Below are positions 25,028-33,150 of a stretch of 64,000 nt of DNA, in pieces. Both the position numbers and the translations under genes were made by a program. A model generated the notes under the pieces. The model was not told the origin of the DNA. It made no database searches and worked only from the letters and a program-made list of their open reading frames with translations. Each line of letters starts with the position of its first letter. The stretch's first letter is position 1. Source of the DNA: an uncultured Ilyobacter sp. (GTDB lineage Bacteria; Fusobacteriota; Fusobacteriia; Fusobacteriales; Fusobacteriaceae); contig NZ_OY764058.1 in the NCBI RefSeq assembly GCF_963668085.1, positions 248,001-312,000 on the forward strand, in the 5' to 3' direction.

Positions 25028-26938
25028 CTATGAACTAGTTAATATAACTCTATAATCTTCAATTCTTTTAGTTATACCCAGGGAGTCTAGTTTTTCTAAA
25101 AATGCCAGTGCAAATTTTCTGCTTGTTTCAAGTATTTCTCTTGTTTCGCCTAGGGTTATTTTTCCAGTTTCTTTAGACTTTTCTTTTATCCTTTTTTCTC
25201 CCTCATTGAAAAACCCCTTCATGAAACAGAAGTCTTTGTCTAAGGGGATAAGAAGTCCTCTTTCTATAAGAAAGGAGTGGATTTCATGAAGAGCTTTTTT
25301 ATCCTCAACAAGAGTTTCGAGTTCAGAATATTTTGGAGGTTTAAAGCCTTGCTCCTTGTATTTTATAAGGATAATATCCTTTATTTTTTTTTGTTTTTTA
25401 TCTAATCGTATTTTAAAGTCAGGAAGTTTTACAGTGCTTTCATTTACTTTGATATTTCCTCTTTTTTCTATAAGGTCAAATAATTCGTTAAAATTTTTAA
25501 CTTTTAAATTTTTAAAAAAGTATTTATTCATTATCTCAGCTTTGTTTGCTCCTGGTTTTAGAGGATTTTTTTCGTGATAATCTCCTAAGAATAAGGATAT
25601 TTCTCTTTCAATCTTTATTAGATGATTTATATGAAGGTATCTCTTAGGTTCTAACTCTTTAAGGCAGAAGATTTTTTTATTTTCTACTAGATTTGAAACT
25701 ACTTTCTCTGTTGTTTCATCGCCTGTGGCAACGACGATATCCTTAATGGGAGGGAAAAATTCACTGTTTTTAATTATCCAATTTTCTATCTTATTGTATG
25801 AAGATCCATTTAATAAATTAGTTAGAGAATCGATATATTCAGAGTTTTTTCGCTTTACTTTTTTTCCCTTCATATTCACTATTTTAACACTACCTATAGT
25901 ATCCATGGGAGAGTAATTCCTAACTATACCAATATCCCCAGGAAGACCGACTAAAGGAGTTTCCAATACAAGTTGAGCCAGATTTTCATTTCCTGATGGG
26001 AGGTCATCTTTTCCAAAAAGCTTTATTCTTCCCATTACCTCTGTCGTTCCTAGATGAAGTCTTATCCTATGATTATTTTTTATTTTTTTCTTTCCATTTA
26101 GTATGTGAAGGTTTACATCTATTCTGTCTGATATCACAAGAGTTTCTGGTGTCCCTAAGATATCTCCTCTTTTTATATCCTTTACTTCAACTCCTCCGAG
26201 ATTTAAAGCACACCTATTACCGGGTTTGAGACTTGCAACAGCCACTCCGTGATTTTGTATTCCTTTCACTCTCACATATTTCATCTGAGGGAGCAGGGTC
26301 AAAATATCTCCTTCGTATATCAGAGAACCCATAGAGGTACCAGTTACAATAGTTCCAAATCCCTTTACATTAAAGACTCTATCTATATGCAGTCGGAAGT
26401 GCTCCTTTTCTTCATTTTTATCTTTTATCTTTTCTATTTCTTTATTCAATAGTTTTTTTAAAGGTTCGTAGCTTTTTAAATCTAAAGAATTTACTTCTAA
26501 TATTTCACATTGATCTATAAAACTTCCTTCAAATTCTTTCTTTATTTCATTCCTTACCTTTGCCACTCTTTCAGTAGAAACAAGGTCACTTTTGGTGACT
26601 ACAACTACTCCTCTTTTTACACCTAAAAGTCTTATCACATTAAAATGTTCTCTTGTCTGGGGCATTACTCCATCGTCTGCTGCTACCACCAATATCATAA
26701 AGTCAATACCACTTACTCCAGATACCATATTCTTTATAAACTTTTCATGCCCTGGTACATCTACAAGACCAACTTTTTTACCTGATTCCAGTGTAAGATA
26801 TGTAAATCCAAGGTTTATAGTCATTCCCCTTTTTTTCTCCTCAGGAAGTGTATCAGTATCTGTTCCAGTTAGGTTTCTTACAAGGGTAGTTTTACCGTGA
26901 TCTATGTGCCCTGCTGTACCAATTACAATATTTTTCAT
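25028..26938 (-). CDS. selB: Selenocysteine-specific elongation factor SelB
   Basis: SelB carries Sec-tRNA to UGA codons marked by a SECIS hairpin. The GTPase motifs GHIDHGKTT (8-16), DVPGHEKF and TKSDL are clear, followed by the EF-Tu-like domains and the C-terminal winged-helix repeats that bind the mRNA hairpin; 636 residues is normal. It is 43 bp after selA on the same strand. Confidence 0.96.
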   Translation of the reverse strand: MKNIVIGTAGHIDHGKTTLVRNLTGTDTDTLPEEKKRGMTINLGFTYLTLESGKKVGLVDVPGHEKFIKNMVSGVSGIDFMILVVAADDGVMPQTREHFNVIRLLGVKRGVVVVTKSDLVSTERVAKVRNEIKKEFEGSFIDQCEILEVNSLDLKSYEPLKKLLNKEIEKIKDKNEEKEHFRLHIDRVFNVKGFGTIVTGTSMGSLIYEGDILTLLPQMKYVRVKGIQNHGVAVASLKPGNRCALNLGGVEVKDIKRGDILGTPETLVISDRIDVNLHILNGKKKIKNNHRIRLHLGTTEVMGRIKLFGKDDLPSGNENLAQLVLETPLVGLPGDIGIVRNYSPMDTIGSVKIVNMKGKKVKRKNSEYIDSLTNLLNGSSYNKIENWIIKNSEFFPPIKDIVVATGDETTEKVVSNLVENKKIFCLKELEPKRYLHINHLIKIEREISLFLGDYHEKNPLKPGANKAEIMNKYFFKNLKVKNFNELFDLIEKRGNIKVNESTVKLPDFKIRLDKKQKKIKDIILIKYKEQGFKPPKYSELETLVEDKKALHEIHSFLIERGLLIPLDKDFCFMKGFFNEGEKRIKEKSKETGKITLGETREILETSRKFALAFLEKLDSLGITKRIEDYRVILTSS

Positions 26939-26981
26939 ACCTTCACCTCTTTAACACTCTATTATTTTAAATTTCTGTTAT

Positions 26982-28355
26982 TTATTTTTGAATAATATCA
27001 ACTGCTCTTTTGGCAAGTCTATGAAGTTCATCATTTTTAACGGCTTTAACATCTAATATAAACAGGTTATTTCTTATTATTCCAACAATGTGAGGTGTCC
27101 CTAACCTGAACTCTCTTTCTAATTCTATTGGATTACCCTCTATACCCACTCCATAGCTCTTTACTGTTTCTCCTGGCATAGAGCCACCGCCTATTGTAGC
27201 TTCGGTCTCTACAAGTCTACATTTGACATTGTTCTTATGAAGGTCTTCAACTAACTGTGTGGCTTTTTCTTTTACTTTAACTGGATTTTCTAATATCATG
27301 CTTAGAGTAGGAATCTCAGAGACCGCCTCTCTTTCATCTAGATAATATCTCAAGGTAGATTCTAGTGCTGCCAATGTCATTTTACTGACTCTTAGAGCTC
27401 TTAGCAGCTGATTCTTTTTAAGTCGGTCTATATATTTCTTCTTTCCTACGATTATTCCTGCCTGAGGCCCTCCTAAGAGTTTATCCCCGCTAAAGGTTAT
27501 CAAATCTATTCCAGAAGCTATACTTTCCTGCACTGTAGGTTCTTTTTTCACCCCATACTTACCGAAGTCTACAAGTACGCCACTTCCTAGATCCTCCATT
27601 GTAAGGACATTATTTTCTTTTCCTATTTCAGCAAGCTCACTATTTGTGACTTCCTTGGTAAAACCTACAATTTTATAATTAGAAGTATGGATTTTAAGAA
27701 GTATAGAGGTATTTTCTGTTATAGCTTCTATATAATCCTTTGGATGGGTTCTGTTTGTTGTTCCCACCTCTATAAGCTTTGTGCCTGATATCTTCATTAT
27801 ATCCGGAACTCTAAAAGACCCTCCAATCTCCACAAGTTCCCCCCTTGATACAACGGCTTCCCCGTCTTTTGCAAACTCATTTAAAGCCAGCATTACTGCC
27901 GCTGCGTTGTTATTTGTAAGGACTGCCCCTTCAGCACCTGTAACTGTACAGACTAGTTTTTCTATATGATCATACCTGCTGCCTCTGCTTCCTTCTTCAA
28001 GGTTATATTCCAGGTTATTGTATGATGTTATTACATCCACCACATTTTTGGCTGCCTTTTCAGAGATTAATGATCTTCCGAGGTTTGTATGAACCAATGT
28101 CCCCGTTGCATTTATTACATTTCTCAGATTCATCTGAGATTTTTTTTCTATGTTATTTTTGATATTTTCTACGACGTCTTTTAAATGAAGCTCAGTTATA
28201 CTACCCTGTGCTATTCCCTGTCGAAAATAATCAATTCCGTCTCTTATTCCCTCTGTAAAATTGAAATAATCTATATTTTTAGAAAGTTCTATTATTTCAG
28301 GTATTTTTATTATTTCATCTACCTTCGGAAGTTGCTTGAATAATTTTTTTTTCAA
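26982..28355 (-). CDS. selA: L-seryl-tRNA(Sec) selenium transferase
   Basis: SelA converts seryl-tRNA(Sec) to selenocysteyl-tRNA(Sec) with selenophosphate. The PLP-binding Lys lies in TFSGDKLLGGPQAG, and the length of 457 residues fits. The start is a TTG behind GGTGGGG. With selB and the tRNA-Sec gene next door this is a complete decoding set except for selD. Confidence 0.95.
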   Translation of the reverse strand: MKKKLFKQLPKVDEIIKIPEIIELSKNIDYFNFTEGIRDGIDYFRQGIAQGSITELHLKDVVENIKNNIEKKSQMNLRNVINATGTLVHTNLGRSLISEKAAKNVVDVITSYNNLEYNLEEGSRGSRYDHIEKLVCTVTGAEGAVLTNNNAAAVMLALNEFAKDGEAVVSRGELVEIGGSFRVPDIMKISGTKLIEVGTTNRTHPKDYIEAITENTSILLKIHTSNYKIVGFTKEVTNSELAEIGKENNVLTMEDLGSGVLVDFGKYGVKKEPTVQESIASGIDLITFSGDKLLGGPQAGIIVGKKKYIDRLKKNQLLRALRVSKMTLAALESTLRYYLDEREAVSEIPTLSMILENPVKVKEKATQLVEDLHKNNVKCRLVETEATIGGGSMPGETVKSYGVGIEGNPIELEREFRLGTPHIVGIIRNNLFILDVKAVKNDELHRLAKRAVDIIQK

Positions 28356-28435
28356 ATTTTTTTACCCCACCTTTCAAACCCACCAAATATTGAAACCAAC
28401 TTTTATATTTTTTTCTTCCTATAAAATTAACAATG

Positions 28436-28948
28436 TTACTTTCTAAAAATTTTACTAAAAAAGTTTTTTTTCTCTGCTGAATTTATATAACCCTCTTCAG
28501 TTTCTATAGACAACTCTCTGGCTATTATTTTTGCGGCGGCTTCTGCCATATCTCCTGTGAACTTCACGCATTGTGTCATATGCTTTTTAGAGCCAAGTTT
28601 CATATCTTTTGTGAGTATCCGACAGCAAAGAGTTTTATTATCTTTTCTGAATATATCATGAATCTCTCTGGATAATTCCATGGTTTTTTCTACCTCTTTT
28701 CCCTTTGCTTTTTGTCTTCCAAAGATAAGTCCTAATGACATCTGGGCTCCCACTACAGCACCACATGTGCAGCCAGCGTTTCCCATTCCCACAGGAAATC
28801 CTGATGCCAATGCAATCACTTCATCTCCTATTTCAGGTTTAAAGACATCTTTTAAAGTTTTTATAACAGCTTCTGAACAATAAAAGTCGCCGTTTTCATA
28901 GTAATTTTCTGCTGTTTTTCTGATTTTTGAAATATTTATTTTCTCCAC
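28436..28948 (-). CDS. C_GCAxxG_C_C family redox protein
   Basis: This protein has the ordered cysteines of the C_GCAxxG_C_C family: YCSEAV, then AGCTCGAVVG, then CCRIL, then TQCVKF. Members are thought to bind a metal or cluster in redox settings. I place the start at GTG 28946-28948, seven bases after AAGGAG, giving 170 residues; the longer frame from 29017 has no site. It lies just upstream of selA in the same direction and may be in its transcript. Confidence 0.8.
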   Translation of the reverse strand: MEKINISKIRKTAENYYENGDFYCSEAVIKTLKDVFKPEIGDEVIALASGFPVGMGNAGCTCGAVVGAQMSLGLIFGRQKAKGKEVEKTMELSREIHDIFRKDNKTLCCRILTKDMKLGSKKHMTQCVKFTGDMAEAAAKIIARELSIETEEGYINSAEKKNFFSKIFRK

Positions 28949-29121
28949 TCTATTTCTCCTTTTTGTCAGAACATTTAATAATTTCACAGTATATATATTC
29001 AAATAGAATAATACCATTTTAAAGAAGATATCTCAATATTTCTAATTATATGTATGTCATAACATTAGAAAAAATTAGTGATATCTAGATTAAAAACCAG
29101 TAAAGCTGTTTATTAAAAATG

Positions 29122-29150
29122 TTGACGCTTCTATCTGACGGTGGTATACT
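29122..29150 (+). promoter_or_regulatory. Promoter of tRNA-Sec
   Basis: TTGACG (29122-29127) and TATACT (29145-29150) are 17 bp apart and end 14 bp before the tRNA, giving a short 5' leader. Confidence 0.7.
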
Positions 29151-29164
29151 AACTACTGAAAAAT

Positions 29165-29258
29165 GGAATTGGATGAGCAACTGGTGTTCTCCCCGGTCTT
29201 CAAAACCGTGTGGGCGGCGTGAGTCGTCGGTAGGTTCGATTCCTACACATTTCCGCCA
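29165..29258 (+). tRNA. selC: tRNA-Sec (anticodon TCA)
   Basis: A 94-nt tRNA with anticodon loop CTTCAAA (TCA at 29200-29202), an extended variable arm, a GTAGG/CCTAC T stem with TTCGATT, and an encoded CCA end. It is divergent from selA-selB. Several stems are irregular: the acceptor has T-T and G-A mismatches, the D stem has a bulged C (GAG-C-AAC with GTTCTC), and the anticodon stem closes with C-T. The identity is clear from the anticodon, length and neighbours. Confidence 0.88.
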
Positions 29259-29272
29259 TACTTTTTTAATGT

Positions 29273-29320
29273 TACAGGTGTCTAGAGAGAAATAGGCCCC
29301 TGTTATTTTATTTTTTGGAT
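29273..29320 (+). terminator. Possible terminator after tRNA-Sec
   Basis: ACAGG and CCTGT arms are separated by about 20 nt and followed by a T-rich run (TTATTTTATTTTTT). The stem is short, so the call is weak. Confidence 0.4.
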
Positions 29321-29410
29321 TTTTTTTCTGAATTTCAAAAAAAATGATGAACCGAGCTGGCCATGCAGTTTTTTTACCTTCATAGGAAATTAATAAAAGA
29401 AGGATTTACA

Positions 29411-30211
29411 ATGGCTAGAAAGCGAATCGTTATGAATGGGAATTTAGACCGAGCGATAACCGTAGAAAAAATCCGAGCGTACCAGCCTATATGCTCCATG
29501 AAAAACAGTATAGACCTACTACAATAAATGTCAGACTGCGCACTCTTAAAGCCTATTTTCACTGGTTATATAACGACGGATATATCGATGACAAACTTTA
29601 TAAAGGTATAAAGAAAGCTAATGAAAATCCCTGTGGATCTGTTACAACCTTTACCAAAAGAAGATATAAGAAAAATGCTCAGAGTTCCGAATTAGAGTTT
29701 ATACAATGGATACAGAGATTATTTATTGATGTTACTTATGCTGGATACAGGTATTAGGGTAAAGGAGACAGTTAACCTGGAAATCGATGATATAGATATC
29801 AAAAGGGGAGTTATAGTTGTTCGTGGGGAAATTTCAAAGACGAGATCATTCCGAGAACTCCCAATAAGCTTAGATACTTGCAAAAAATTCAAAGAGCTCA
29901 TAAAGATATCCAAGGAATATAACAATAATTATGTTTTTTTTAAATGAACTGGGTGGTAAACTTAGCTCTGTAACTGTGAATTGGTGCTTTAGAAATTATG
30001 GAAAAAAGGCAGGTATAAATGGAAGGTGTAGTCCTCATGTATTTAGACATACCTTTGCTACTAATTTTATCCGTAAAGGGGGGATGTATTTACCCTTCAG
30101 AGGATCATGGGACATAGTACCCTTCTTACTACTAGGAGGTACATTCAGTTGGATATAGAGGATCTTAAACAGAAATATAAAAAGTTCTCACTTTTAGAAG
30201 AATACTTATAA
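29411..30211 (+). pseudogene. Tyrosine recombinase (phage/XerC-like integrase), decayed
   Basis: Pieces in different frames together make an almost full-length integrase: an N-terminal SAM-like domain (TTINVRLRTLKAYFHWLYND), then LDTGIRVKE with the first catalytic Arg, HVFRHTFATNF, GHSTLLTTRRYIQ with the catalytic Tyr, and the C-terminal end KKFSLLEEYL. At least five lesions are present: frame changes near 29490, 29635, 29725, 29938 and 30085, and a TAG near 29694. It starts 150 bp after tRNA-Sec, a common integration site, and reads away from it. Confidence 0.85.
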
Positions 30212-30271
30212 TTTATAATAAACTTGTTGGTTCAGTTAAAAATCCCAGTATTTTTATCATAATATATTTAG

Positions 30272-30385
30272 TAAAGTATTATCATGTGTGTTTTCTATAA
30301 AAATAACCCAAGCTGTTTATTAGAAAAGAATAAAACATTCTTTTCTAAATGAGCAGTCTGGACTCACACATATGATGATACTTTA
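30272..30385. repeat. 114-bp imperfect palindrome with nested hairpin
   Basis: The outer arms 30272-30290 and 30365-30385 (TAAAGTAT-ATCAT-GTGTG type) pair over about 19 bp with a 2-nt bulge. Inside, CCA/TGG and CTG/CAG pairs lead to a perfect 12-bp stem, TTAGAAAAGAAT/ATTCTTTTCTAA, around AAAAC. It lies just past the dead integrase. It could be a structured RNA gene, a transposon end or a recombination site; I do not recognise it. Confidence 0.6.
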
Positions 30386-30432
30386 GAGGCCCAGTTACTC
30401 CCTGCAGTTTTGGTAGTGACCGGCGACCTCTA
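30384..30432. repeat. Second hairpin adjoining the palindrome
   Basis: TAGAGG and CCTCTA close a hairpin whose inner part CCAGTTACT pairs with AGTGACCGG (one mismatch, one wobble). It abuts the 114-bp palindrome, so the two form a strongly structured stretch of about 160 bp. Confidence 0.5.
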
Positions 30433-30698
30433 CCTTACATAGATTTTTATTTTCCCACCTATTCTCTATCCTTTTATTTTCAAGGGTTTTATATTTAACT
30501 TTTTGCATTTTTAAAGCTTTTTCTATGTGGTTTCTGATTTTTTATTGCCAAAATATTGTCAAAATGAAACCTCGTAAAGAAAGATTCTATAATGATGATC
30601 CGTGCATGTTACACTTTATTTTTTTCATACAAAATCAATAAAAGTAGGTCTGCTCAGCTCTGTTAGATTTATGCAGTTGGTAAGTTTTATCCTCAAGC
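30433..30698. other. Non-coding AT-rich stretch in decayed mobile region
   Basis: I see no open frame of note and no clear site here; it lies between the palindrome and the serine recombinase fragment. Confidence 0.4.
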
Positions 30699-30803
30699 TT
30701 ATGCTACATCCCTGTTCTTTTGTAATGGCATCCCTCTTACTTGATCGACCTGTTTCTCCTTATTTTGCTCTTTAGTTGACACTCTCACATAACCGTATTT
30801 CAT
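30699..30803 (-). pseudogene. Serine recombinase (resolvase) N-terminal fragment
   Basis: An ATG behind AGGAGG opens MKYGYVRVSTKEQNKEKQ, the unmistakable resolvase/invertase N-terminus with the catalytic Ser in RVST, but the frame stops after 34 codons. The sequence behind it no longer resembles the family. It shows that more than one recombinase lineage has passed through this region. Confidence 0.75.
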
Positions 30804-31181
30804 TTTATACCTCCTGCTCTCTATTACAAAAAACTGTAGCATAAAATGTCCCAAAAGATCAATGTGAATTATGATAACTTTTTATGTGAAAATACGGCTC
30901 TCTAGCCCTGTAAATACGTTATAAAAATTTTGTCTCACAAGGTATACCTTATGAAACTGAAGTCCGTAAAAGAATAAAACTCTCCCCCAATCAATAGATT
31001 ATACTTTTAATAACTAGTAAGGTGGATATTAAATTTACACTAAATTTGGGAACTCCTCTTACTTTCTATTAACCCTTTGAAATAACATATTTTTATTGCT
31101 TGATGTTAATTGTTTGCCTCTATTTTACACAAAACTTGAAACATCACCCTTCCTGATGGTAATTCTGTTTTGCATGTTCAT
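30804..31181. other. Non-coding gap
   Basis: No gene or clear regulatory site is seen between the resolvase fragment and the S1 protein gene. Confidence 0.4.
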
Positions 31182-31970
31182 CTATTCTTCTATAAGGTTC
31201 AACCTTACATACTGTTTTTCAGCATCTAAAAATGTAATTTCAGCTTTTACCCTCTTTCCGACTAACTCTTCCCTCTCACTATTTGAAAAATTGGAAATTG
31301 TTAAAAACACCTCTACTTCTCCATCTAGATCAGCCTTAGCAAAAACTTCACCACTTGATATATTTAAAATCACACTTCCCATTGCATTTGCGGTATATAA
31401 ACCTTCTACTACTACCTCAGTGATATCACCGACCTTGTACTTTTCTTTTATTTTCTCCCATGGATTCTCCAAGACTTCTTTCATAGAAAGACTCAAAGTT
31501 CCTCTTTCTTCATTTATGCCAATGATCTTAGCTTTTATCTTGTCTCCTATATTACAGTACACACTAGGATGACGGTTGCTATCCCAGCTCATTTCTGATA
31601 CCTGGACAAAGCCTCCCACATCCTCTGTTTCTACGGTTACTCCATAGTCCACTATATTCACAACTTCTCCCTCTATTATGTTTCCCATCTTATACTTATC
31701 TTGATATTTTAATATTGGATTCTCTTCCTCTTTTTTCAATGTAAATTCCAATAACTCGATATTCTCTTTTTCTATCTTCCTTATAACTTTTGCAGTTATC
31801 AGCTCACCTTCTTGTACAACATCACTGATATCCGCTACTCTTGTCCAATCCGTTTCGTCTTTATGAATAAAACCTTCTACGTCACCACTTCTTAAAGAAG
31901 CTTTATAGCCTAAGAGTTTTTCCACTCTTACCTGTAGTTCATCCCCAATCTGTATTTTTTCAAACTTCAC
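31182..31970 (-). CDS. S1-domain RNA-binding protein
   Basis: This 262-residue protein contains at least two clear S1 folds (from about 75 on: GNIIEGEVVNIVDYGVTVETEDVGGFVQVSEMSW, and GDITEVVVEGLY) and an N-terminal region like a diverged third. The start is GTG behind AAGGAGGGG. It resembles a short ribosomal-protein-S1-like or general RNA-binding S1 protein rather than full RpsA. It is intact although both flanks are decayed, so it is probably under selection. Function not known. Confidence 0.75.
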   Translation of the reverse strand: MKFEKIQIGDELQVRVEKLLGYKASLRSGDVEGFIHKDETDWTRVADISDVVQEGELITAKVIRKIEKENIELLEFTLKKEEENPILKYQDKYKMGNIIEGEVVNIVDYGVTVETEDVGGFVQVSEMSWDSNRHPSVYCNIGDKIKAKIIGINEERGTLSLSMKEVLENPWEKIKEKYKVGDITEVVVEGLYTANAMGSVILNISSGEVFAKADLDGEVEVFLTISNFSNSEREELVGKRVKAEITFLDAEKQYVRLNLIEE

Positions 31971-32053
31971 GTTCCCCTCCTTATTAAATATAGTTTCTCT
32001 CTAGATATCCTCTATATAATATATCTGAGTTTCATCTTTGCTTCTATTGCCTT

Positions 32054-32218
32054 CTAACCAAATAATATATTAAACCACAACAGATGCTTCCATGTTATCT
32101 TCCCAGCTAGTCCCAATTTAAATATAAGAAAAGCCAATGGAATTAATATAATTATAGTTAATACCAAGAGCAGCTCTGATAAGCTCAATTTCTTCCAACA
32201 GGTAATTTTATCGTACAT
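32054..32218 (-). CDS. Small single-span membrane protein
   Basis: A 54-residue frame from ATG 32216-32218 has one hydrophobic segment (SELLLVLTIIILIPLAFLIF) between basic ends. The ATG has a poorly placed site. Ten codons upstream in frame an ATT at 32248 lies seven bases after GGAGG, so the gene may use an ATT start, or its ATG may have been lost. Function unknown. Confidence 0.45.
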   Translation of the reverse strand: MYDKITCWKKLSLSELLLVLTIIILIPLAFLIFKLGLAGKITWKHLLWFNILFG

Positions 32219-32248
32219 AGCCTCTTTAACTTTTTTATAAGATTTAAT

Positions 32249-32611
32249 TTTTACTCCTCCTTTACCATTTAAGGTAATCTTTAGTGATTCTTTTACTCTC
32301 TTTTGTCTGAAAACTTAAACGAATTATACGTCATCATGTTCATCATATACAAGAATAAATTATCTATTTAAATTGAGAATACAAATTAAAAGCCTCTATG
32401 CAAGAGATCTTGAAAATATTTTACTTCTTAAAATTTGTGTCTGTATAAGCTTCTCCCTCAAAGGTGAATACTATCAATTAATTTAATGAACGTCTTCTCA
32501 TATCCTATCAAATAATATTCAACTTTTGGTGGCACCTGTCTATGGAATTGTCCAACATTTATAATAACACTAATTGAGTGCGAAACATCAGTAAAGTAAT
32601 TAAAAAAAATC
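32249..32611. other. Non-coding gap
   Basis: No gene or convincing site is seen; the region is AT-rich and lies inside the decayed mobile stretch. Confidence 0.4.
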
Positions 32612-32887
32612 AAACTTGCTAATAATATTCCTTTTTCTATCTCTGTTTATCTTCGCATAAACTCTCGCTGCTAAGATTACCTACATTAGTGACGGAGACA
32701 CTCTGCAGCTGATATTAAACAGAGAAAAATACAAGATCAAGTTTCACGGTATTCATGTACTCAGAAAAGAATATAAAAGTATAAAACTTTTGGATTGTGC
32801 CAAACTTAGGAAGCTTTCCAGATCCAATTTATATGAAATAAAAATTGGAGGTCTATTTAAGACCCCCGTATTAAAGCAAAATATGTG
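32612..32887 (+). pseudogene. Exported staphylococcal-nuclease-like protein, broken
   Basis: A hydrophobic signal-like stretch (LLIIFLFLSLFIFA) is followed by an in-frame TAA and then, in the same frame, AKITYISDGDTLQLILN and KFHGIHVLRKEYK, which match the start of the SNase fold (DGDT and the GI block). The frame ends at TGA 32885. The stop after the signal and the short length (normally about 150 residues) mark it as a pseudogene. Confidence 0.45.
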
Positions 32888-32904
32888 ATATTAATTTCCT
32901 AAAC

Positions 32905-33054
32905 TTAAAGAATCATAAAAAAATTGTAGAAACAACTATGATTATAGAGGCCTGTTAAATCATCTTTAATAGAAATGGAAACGTCATCTCCTGTTGTTAA
33001 TTTAATATGGTCTATAAATTGGGTTAGAAGTTCATTCTTCAAGTTTTCATTCAT
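32905..33054 (-). pseudogene. GGDEF-protein fragment (49 codons)
   Basis: An ATG behind GGGGGTG opens a 49-residue frame that ends DDLTGLYNHSCFYNFFMIL, the opening helix of GGDEF domains (DxLTGLYNxxxF), and then stops where the catalytic domain should begin. It lies directly downstream of the large GGDEF/HD-GYP gene in the same direction. It may be a truncated gene or, less likely, a small regulatory peptide. Confidence 0.55.
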
Positions 33055-33150
33055 TTTTCACACCCCCTGTATTCCTTATAATTCTATTATAGAATTAATT
33101 TAACCATTTCTTTAGTTATCTCCACCCTTGTCTAACTAACTTCATTTCGT

